Source: Aquirufa lenticrescens (GTDB taxonomy: Bacteria > Bacteroidota > Bacteroidia > Cytophagales > Spirosomataceae). From it: 64,000 bases of DNA. Position numbers and translations under genes: made by a program. Each line of letters begins with the position of its first letter. The stretch's first letter is position 1. The notes under the pieces are model-generated. The model was not told the DNA's origin and ran no database searches. It saw only the letters and a program-made list of their open reading frames with translations. This document shows, piece by piece, positions 58,961 to 64,000 of the stretch. The stretch spans positions 1,874,501 through 1,938,500 of the forward strand of contig NZ_CP049834.1 of the NCBI RefSeq assembly GCF_019916085.1, written 5' to 3'.

Positions 58961-61041
58961 AAACATCGAGAAGAGATTTTATTCAGAAAACCGCCTTATT
59001 TACAGGTGTTTTTACCCTAGGTTTTGATTGGTTTTCAGCCGAAGCTTCCTCCATGGAGGTGGTGGCTGGTGCGAGTCGATTTAATGCCTTTTTGTCGATC
59101 GATACGCTAGGCAAAATCACCTTATTTTCACCCAATCCAGAAATTGGACAAGGGATAAAAACGGCTTTCCCAGTAGTGGTGGCAGAAGAATTAGATGTGG
59201 ATTGGGCGCAAGTTCAAGTGGAACAAGCGAATCTAGATACGAAACAGTTCGAACGTCAATTGACGGGAGGTAGTGGCGCATTGAAACATTCGTGGGAGCG
59301 ATTAAGAAAAGCTGGAGCCACCGTGCGGAAGATGATGTTGCAAGCGGCAGCAGATCAGTGGAAAGTGGATGTAGCACAATGCAAAACCTCGAAAGGATTT
59401 GTAATAGGTCCAGCAGGCCAAAAAGCCTCCTACGGATCCCTTGCCGAAGCGGCTGCTAAATTGCCTGTTCCGTCTGAGGTCACGTTTAAGGATCGCAAAG
59501 AGTATAAAATTATTGGAACGCGCGTAAAGGGCGTTGATAATAAAAATGTAGTAACGGGTAAGCCTTTATTTGGGATCGACATTCGTAAACCAGGGATGGT
59601 TTTTGCACAAATCGTGCGTCCACCTTTTGGGGCAACGTTGAAATCGTTTTCGGCGGAGGATGTAAAGAAAATGCCGGGTATTTTAGAGGTAGTTTCGTTT
59701 AAAAACAAAGTGGCCATTGTAGGTGAGAGTACCTACGCCATCTTGCAAGCCCGCGCTAGCTTGACTTGTGATTATGGTTCTGATGTGCCTTTGGAAAGCA
59801 ATGATACCCACCAAAACTGGTTCGACGAAGGAATGAAATCCGATAAGGCTCAGGTAATGCGTAAAGACGGCGATTTTGCTGCTGCCATCGCCTCAGCTGC
59901 TAAAGTAATTGAAGCGACCTACGAATGCCCTTTCATCTCCCATTCACCCATGGAACCGATGAATTTCTTTGCAGATGTTAAAGCTGATTCTGTTTTACTA
60001 GCGGGTCCTACACAGGTTCCGCAACCAGCACAAAAAGCCGTTTCGGATTTATTGAAAATTCCGGTGGATAAAATTCAAGTGGAATTGTCCAAAATGGGAG
60101 GAGGTTTTGGCCGTCGTCTAAGCAATGATTTTGTGCTAGAAGCGGCTGAATTGTCGAGCATAATCAAGAAACCTGTTTTAGTGATGTGGACTAGAGAGGA
60201 TGATATGACAGGGGGGACCTACCGTCCGGCGGCTCGATATCGTTTTAAAGCTGGGTTAGATAAAAATGGTGAAATTATTGCTTTTGCCTTGAGAGGTGTA
60301 GGCCTAAATGCGGGTAATTCAACACGTCAAGATAATTTCCCAGTGGGAGCCATTGAGAATGTATTGATTGAATCCATTGATCAAAAATCTGCCGTAACCA
60401 CAGGACCTTGGCGTGCACCTATCACGAATTTCCTAGGATATGCAGAACAGGCCTTCTTGGATGAGGTGGCAGAAGCCGCTGGAAAAGATCCAATTCAGAT
60501 GCGTTTAGCCCTTTTGGAAAAAGTAAAAACGAAACCAGTCGGTAAAATCACCTATGAGCCGGCTCGCTTTGAAGAAGTGATCAAGCAAGTAGCTGAAAAG
60601 GCGCAATGGAAGAAGAAACCAGGTGTTCACCAAGGATTTAGCGTCTATTATTCTCACTTATCCTATGTGGCCCAAATCGCAGAAGTCAAAGTCGAAAAAG
60701 GCAAACCAAAAGTGACGAAAGTAACGGCTGTAACCGATTGTGGCGAGGTTGTTAACTTGAGTGGCGCTGAAAATCAGGTAAAAGGAGCCATCATTGATGG
60801 AATGGGACACGCCCTTTTTGCTAAATTAAATTTCCAAAAAGGGGTAGCCAGTCCTTCCAACTTCAATGCTTACCGGATGATTCGCGGAAATGAAATTCCA
60901 GTAATCGATGCGCATTTTGTGAATAATGGAATTGCTCCTACTGGATTAGGCGAACCGGCTTTGCCTCCCACCGGTGGCTCGATTGCCAATGCTATTTATG
61001 CGGCGACTAAGAAACGCCATTACAAACAGCCGTTCAACTAG
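58957..61041 (+). CDS. Molybdenum hydroxylase large subunit (IorB-like), Tat-exported
   Basis: A twin-arginine signal (MKTSRRDFIQKTALFTGVF) is followed by the molybdopterin-binding fold: GGGFGRRL (cofactor contact), THRPAARY-like GTYRPAARY, GPWRAPITN and the C-terminal catalytic Glu in GLGEPALPPTGGS. The 694 residues are normal for IorB-type subunits that carry no FAD domain. The enzyme would act in the periplasm and needs molybdopterin (moeA and moaC in this window). The next gene starts on the base after its stop. Confidence 0.92.
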   Translation: MKTSRRDFIQKTALFTGVFTLGFDWFSAEASSMEVVAGASRFNAFLSIDTLGKITLFSPNPEIGQGIKTAFPVVVAEELDVDWAQVQVEQANLDTKQFERQLTGGSGALKHSWERLRKAGATVRKMMLQAAADQWKVDVAQCKTSKGFVIGPAGQKASYGSLAEAAAKLPVPSEVTFKDRKEYKIIGTRVKGVDNKNVVTGKPLFGIDIRKPGMVFAQIVRPPFGATLKSFSAEDVKKMPGILEVVSFKNKVAIVGESTYAILQARASLTCDYGSDVPLESNDTHQNWFDEGMKSDKAQVMRKDGDFAAAIASAAKVIEATYECPFISHSPMEPMNFFADVKADSVLLAGPTQVPQPAQKAVSDLLKIPVDKIQVELSKMGGGFGRRLSNDFVLEAAELSSIIKKPVLVMWTREDDMTGGTYRPAARYRFKAGLDKNGEIIAFALRGVGLNAGNSTRQDNFPVGAIENVLIESIDQKSAVTTGPWRAPITNFLGYAEQAFLDEVAEAAGKDPIQMRLALLEKVKTKPVGKITYEPARFEEVIKQVAEKAQWKKKPGVHQGFSVYYSHLSYVAQIAEVKVEKGKPKVTKVTAVTDCGEVVNLSGAENQVKGAIIDGMGHALFAKLNFQKGVASPSNFNAYRMIRGNEIPVIDAHFVNNGIAPTGLGEPALPPTGGSIANAIYAATKKRHYKQPFN

Positions 61042-62061
61042 ATGAAAATAACCTGGCTGGATAATCTTCGTGTAAATGCAACTATAGGGGTGATTTTGAT
61101 TCACGCCTCGGCAACTATATTATTTCGATTTACGAAGGTTCCAGCTGATTATTGGTGGTTCGCAAATCTCTACAATGGGGGTTATCGCTATGTGGTGCCC
61201 ATTTTTGTCATGTTATCTGGCGCTTTACTATTGCCGCGCGAGGAAGCGATTGGACCTTTTTTGAAGAAGAGTTTTATGCGCATCGTTTTGCCTTTTCTCT
61301 TCTATAATTTGATCTTTTCAATCTTTAATTGGCAGGTGCGATTGCGTGGAAAATCTTTTGGTCTAGAGGAAGGGTTGAACTGGTTAGGACAGCAATATTT
61401 TAATGGGGCTTCCTACCATTTTTGGTATATCTACATGATCATTGGGATTTATTTGTTTATCCCCATCATAGGTCGTTGGATTAGGTCTGCTCCGGAATCG
61501 CATATCCAGTATTTTTTGGGTATTTGGGGCTTGACAATTTTGTTTAATAATCCGCATTTTCCTTATCTGAAGCTACCAGTCACATTAACGGTTTTTACTG
61601 GCTATGTGGGCTATTTAGTACTAGGTTATTACCTGAGTACAAAGGAATTTTCTTCCAGAATCAAAGGGAAGGCTTTTGTTATTTTCTTGATAGGTACGCT
61701 CTGGACGATGGTTGGCTCCTATTATTTTACCTCCGAGAGTGGAAAGTTTTACGGCTTGTTGTATGCTAATTTTTCCCCTAGCGTTGTTTTAGCTACGGCA
61801 GGCTTATTCTTGTTTTTCAGGTACCAAAACCTTGATATTCGCATTCTGTCACCTTTTCGCGATTGGGTGAGTTCGCACAGTTATGGTATCTATTTAGTGC
61901 ATATTATTGTATTGTTTTATTTGGCCAAAGCGGGTGTGTACGGAGAAATGCTTCACCCTAGTATTGCGGTACCTTTGACTGCATTGGCTTGTCTGTTGAT
62001 TTCGGGAGGAATCGTTTGGGTATTACGGAAAATACCCCTGATTAAATACATGGCTGGTTGA
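61042..62061 (+). CDS. Acyltransferase family 3 membrane protein
   Basis: The 339-residue protein has about ten membrane helices and the N-terminal WLDNLRVNATIGVILIHASA, in which the conserved His (catalytic) and Arg of acyltransferase family 3 (OafA/WecH type) lie. It probably O-acetylates a surface glycan. Its ATG touches the IorB stop, so it may share the transcript. It has no SGNH domain fused. Confidence 0.87.
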   Translation: MKITWLDNLRVNATIGVILIHASATILFRFTKVPADYWWFANLYNGGYRYVVPIFVMLSGALLLPREEAIGPFLKKSFMRIVLPFLFYNLIFSIFNWQVRLRGKSFGLEEGLNWLGQQYFNGASYHFWYIYMIIGIYLFIPIIGRWIRSAPESHIQYFLGIWGLTILFNNPHFPYLKLPVTLTVFTGYVGYLVLGYYLSTKEFSSRIKGKAFVIFLIGTLWTMVGSYYFTSESGKFYGLLYANFSPSVVLATAGLFLFFRYQNLDIRILSPFRDWVSSHSYGIYLVHIIVLFYLAKAGVYGEMLHPSIAVPLTALACLLISGGIVWVLRKIPLIKYMAG

Positions 62062-62074
62062 TTGATTGTGGGGG

Positions 62075-62082
62075 TATTTTTG
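62075..62082 (+). promoter_or_regulatory. Possible -7 box for the AraC-family gene
   Basis: TATTTTTG matches TAnnTTTG, 44 bases before ATG 62127. A weak TGG is at the -33 distance. Confidence 0.3.
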
Positions 62083-62102
62083 TACATTCGTTAGAATACC
62101 TG

Positions 62103-62122
62103 TAACCACTCATACCTAACCA
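62103..62122. promoter_or_regulatory. Direct repeat before the AraC-family gene
   Basis: TAACCA occurs twice, 14 bases apart (62103 and 62117), just before the AraC start codon; AraC-type regulators often bind direct repeats. A further TAACCA is at 63415. Short motif, so weak evidence. Confidence 0.2.
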
Positions 62123-62126
62123 TTTA

Positions 62127-63290
62127 ATGCACGAAATTTATAAGTTTGGCCACAGCCTCGCTGTGTTCATGAGCTTTTTCATTATCCTGCTTTTACTGTT
62201 AAAATCCTCCGGACCTTTCTTTAAAAGTCCGAAGCGATTTCTTTTTTTCTATTTTCTCATTTTCGGTTTATTCACGCTACTTCATTATTGTCTATTCGTT
62301 GAATGGCATGTGGAAATTGTAGCAGTCCTTTTCGGTAATTTTGATGCTTTTTTTTACTTGCTTTATCCTTTGGCCTATTTTTATGTGCGCGGGATGGTAC
62401 AAGAAAACACCCTATTATGCCCCAAAGATTTGCTGCATCTGATCCCCTTTTTTATTCAGTTATTGGATATGCTGCCTTATTCTTTAACGTCTTTTGCACA
62501 TAAAATTCTGATAGCGGAATTAATTAAATTCGATATTCACGAGTTGGTAAAACAGCAGTTGGGATTTTTCTTCTCTGCTCGTTTTCATTTTTATGTCAAG
62601 TTGTTACTGAGTAGTATCTATCTTTTTTATAGTTGTAAAATCTATTTCCGCCATCGTCCTCGAAATGAAAAAAACTTCATTTTGCATTATTGGATTCCCG
62701 GCTTCCTATTTGTTCAGATTTTATTAATCCTCTTCTTAGCTTATTTCTTTTTGATTCTGCCCGGCAGTAACCACTTTAAATTAACGTATCAAGGGAATTC
62801 TCCTTGGAATTACTTGGGACTGGGTTCTTATTTAGTGCTCTCCTTGAGTGTCTTTTATTTTCCAGAATTTTTGTATGCTCCTTATATTATTGCTGAGCGG
62901 GAGGCTAAATTGAAAATTCCGAACTATGAATTGTCGGCAGAGAAATTAGTAGAAATTGAGACAAAATTAGATTTGTATCTAGAGGAGTATAAGCCCTTTT
63001 TAAAGTCCACTTTTTCACTTGCGCAATTATCTGCAACGCTAGATATTCCCGTGCATCATTTTAATTATTACTTTCGGAAGACACAACAGTCTAATTTTTT
63101 GGAGCAAAGAATGCGTTGGCGTATTCGACATGCGAAGGAATTAATAGATGCAGGAAAGGATAAGATAATTACTTTAGAAGCCATCGGTTTAGAGTCTGGT
63201 TTTCAATCGAGAACCACCTTTTTTGTAAACTTCAAAGAATTAGTGGGGGAATCTCCCTCTGCTTATGCTGAAAGAAAAAATAGTAATTAA
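62127..63290 (+). CDS. Membrane-anchored AraC-family transcription regulator
   Basis: The first 255 residues hold about seven hydrophobic helices (for example FIILLLLLKSSGPFF and FLFVQILLILFLAYFF). The C-terminal 110 residues are an AraC-type double helix-turn-helix: FSLAQLSATLDIPVHHFNYYF, RWRIRHAKELI and LESGFQSRTTFFVNFKELVG. Such proteins in Bacteroidota are thought to sense envelope signals and control nearby genes. Targets are unknown; the Mo-hydroxylase and acyltransferase genes are the closest upstream. A terminator follows at 63452. Confidence 0.88.
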   Translation: MHEIYKFGHSLAVFMSFFIILLLLLKSSGPFFKSPKRFLFFYFLIFGLFTLLHYCLFVEWHVEIVAVLFGNFDAFFYLLYPLAYFYVRGMVQENTLLCPKDLLHLIPFFIQLLDMLPYSLTSFAHKILIAELIKFDIHELVKQQLGFFFSARFHFYVKLLLSSIYLFYSCKIYFRHRPRNEKNFILHYWIPGFLFVQILLILFLAYFFLILPGSNHFKLTYQGNSPWNYLGLGSYLVLSLSVFYFPEFLYAPYIIAEREAKLKIPNYELSAEKLVEIETKLDLYLEEYKPFLKSTFSLAQLSATLDIPVHHFNYYFRKTQQSNFLEQRMRWRIRHAKELIDAGKDKIITLEAIGLESGFQSRTTFFVNFKELVGESPSAYAERKNSN

Positions 63291-63451
63291 GGCTATTTTA
63301 GCTGTTTTTTGAGGTGGTTTGTTCGGATTTTCGAAAATGGAACATGTACTTTGTTATTTTTTCTCTCCTCTCAACTTTAATCCTTACTATTGTTTAAGCG
63401 AATCTGATACCGCCTAACCACTAAAAATAATAATAGAACAGATGAATGCAG

Positions 63452-63487
63452 GGAGCGAGGGTTAATGACCCTTTGCTCCTTTTTTTA
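63452..63487 (+). terminator. Intrinsic terminator between AraC and the ABC ATPase genes
   Basis: GGAGCgAGGGT pairs with ACCCTttGCTCC (stem of about 10 bp with a small internal bulge) around TAATG, followed by a run of eight bases rich in T. It ends rightward transcription. It lies 160 bases after the AraC stop and runs into the stop codon of the convergent gene. Confidence 0.78.
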
Positions 63488-64000
63488 TTTGATATGCCCG
63501 TCTTCCATCTCGATGATTCGGGTCGTTCTAGCTGCAAATTCATTATCGTGAGTAACAATTAATAAAGTCTGCTTATACTCTTCCGCTAATTCTTGAAAGA
63601 TGTTGAATACGATTTCAGAATTCTTTTTATCGAGATTACCAGTAGGCTCATCTCCCATAATGAGAAGCGGGTCGTTGATGAGTGCACGAGCGATGGCAAC
63701 GCGTTGTTTTTGCCCGCCGGATAATTGATTGGGATCCTTTAAAGCTTCGTTTTCTATGCCTAGTATTTTTAATTTTTCGTAGGCTCTATGTTCGATTTCC
63801 TTCTCTGAATATTGCCCTAGCTTTAGGCCTGGGAGCATGACATTACGTAAAACAGAAAATTCGTTTAACAGGTAATGAAATTGAAATACGAAACCAATTT
63901 TTTCATTTCGAACGATGGCAAGTTCTCCCTCTTTTTTATCCTTCATCGATATGCCGTCTACCAAGAGATTGCCTTCATAGTCTGTATCCATTGTGGACAA
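63485..64000 (-). CDS. ABC transporter ATP-binding subunit, LolD/MacB-like (5' end outside window)
   Basis: Only the last 171 residues are in the window; the Walker A motif would lie beyond position 64000. Visible are the Q-loop FVFQFHYLL, the signature LSGGQKQRVAIARAL, Walker B LLIMGDEPTGNLD and the H-loop VTHDNEFA. The GDEPTGNLDKKN sequence is typical of the LolD/MacB/FtsE group, which drives lipoprotein release or export. The frame is open at the right edge. Confidence 0.9.
   Translation of the reverse strand: MSTMDTDYEGNLLVDGISMKDKKEGELAIVRNEKIGFVFQFHYLLNEFSVLRNVMLPGLKLGQYSEKEIEHRAYEKLKILGIENEALKDPNQLSGGQKQRVAIARALINDPLLIMGDEPTGNLDKKNSEIVFNIFQELAEEYKQTLLIVTHDNEFAARTTRIIEMEDGHIK

Noticed and set aside
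63344-63397. 17-codon hydrophobic open frame after the AraC gene
   Set aside because: Too short to separate from chance; it has no clear promoter, and no conservation can be judged here.
1-64000. Prophage, insertion sequence, CRISPR array, tRNA or rRNA
   Set aside because: No transposase, integrase, repeat-spacer array or structural RNA was recognised on either strand, and composition looks uniform by eye.

Overview
The window looks like chromosome from an aerobic, probably freshwater or soil member of the Bacteroidota, most likely order Cytophagales. The order-level call is inferred from protein character; no rRNA is present. Direct signs are a CotH-family protein with a type IX secretion sorting tail, a long Bacteroidota-type NusB, Bacteroidota -7 promoter boxes (TAnnTTTG), A-rich leaders instead of Shine-Dalgarno sites, and many Tat- or Sec-exported enzymes. 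No rRNA, tRNA, CRISPR array, insertion sequence or prophage was seen. Coding density is very high, and most neighbouring genes touch or overlap.

Layout. 1-5.8 kb: protein quality control (tig, clpP, clpX), an alpha/beta hydrolase, cmk and a FAD oxidoreductase. 5.8-11.8 kb: an exported propeller/beta-barrel protein, the CotH/T9SS protein and proA. 11.8-17.3 kb (minus strand): nusB, ytxH-like, DUF1573 lipoprotein, yajC, a coaE fused in frame to a nuclease/phosphatase-type domain, and dnaX. 17.4-24.2 kb: an ABC exporter, a TolC-family protein, a MOSC/UbiA-like/MFS operon and an ArsR repressor with an unknown partner gene. 24.2-30.7 kb (minus): TIM-barrel enzyme, large PVC-type cytochrome c protein, NIPSNAP protein, an unknown gene and a PepSY-like repeat lipoprotein. 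30.9-38.7 kb: a tiny exported peptide, lgt, a beta-lactamase-fold hydrolase/PLP enzyme/dipeptide epimerase cluster, moeA, moaC, a thiamine pyrophosphokinase and rarA. 38.8-50.6 kb: a secreted TIM-barrel enzyme, an M20 hydrolase and a rhamnoside-to-pyruvate pathway. 50.7-54.6 kb: a glucosaminidase-like protein, two SGNH proteins and an MBOAT acyltransferase. 54.7-63.3 kb: Gfo/Idh oxidoreductase, DUF1080 protein, molybdenum hydroxylase pair (IorA/IorB type), acyltransferase 3 and a membrane-anchored AraC regulator. The right edge cuts an ABC ATPase gene.

How genes work together. The clearest pathway is L-rhamnose: exported alpha-L-rhamnosidase, isomerase, kinase and a bifunctional aldolase/lactaldehyde dehydrogenase, followed by lutABC, which would oxidise the resulting L-lactate to pyruvate. 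moeA and moaC supply the molybdenum cofactor that the IorB-type subunit needs. The MBOAT/SGNH block looks like a surface-glycan O-acylation cassette. The exported oxidoreductase and DUF1080 protein suggest oxidative, 3-keto-sugar style glycoside breakdown.

Most notable observations: (1) dnaX carries what looks like a complete programmed -1 frameshift signal of the E. coli type (SD-like GGAGGG, A AAA AAG, 5-nt spacer, stem-loop, TGA one codon after the slip); (2) coaE continues without a stop into a nuclease-like domain through an internal methionine and a signal peptide; (3) a 46-residue exported peptide gene sits behind a consensus promoter and a 10-bp inverted repeat; (4) five of six convergent gene pairs overlap or abut at their stop codons.
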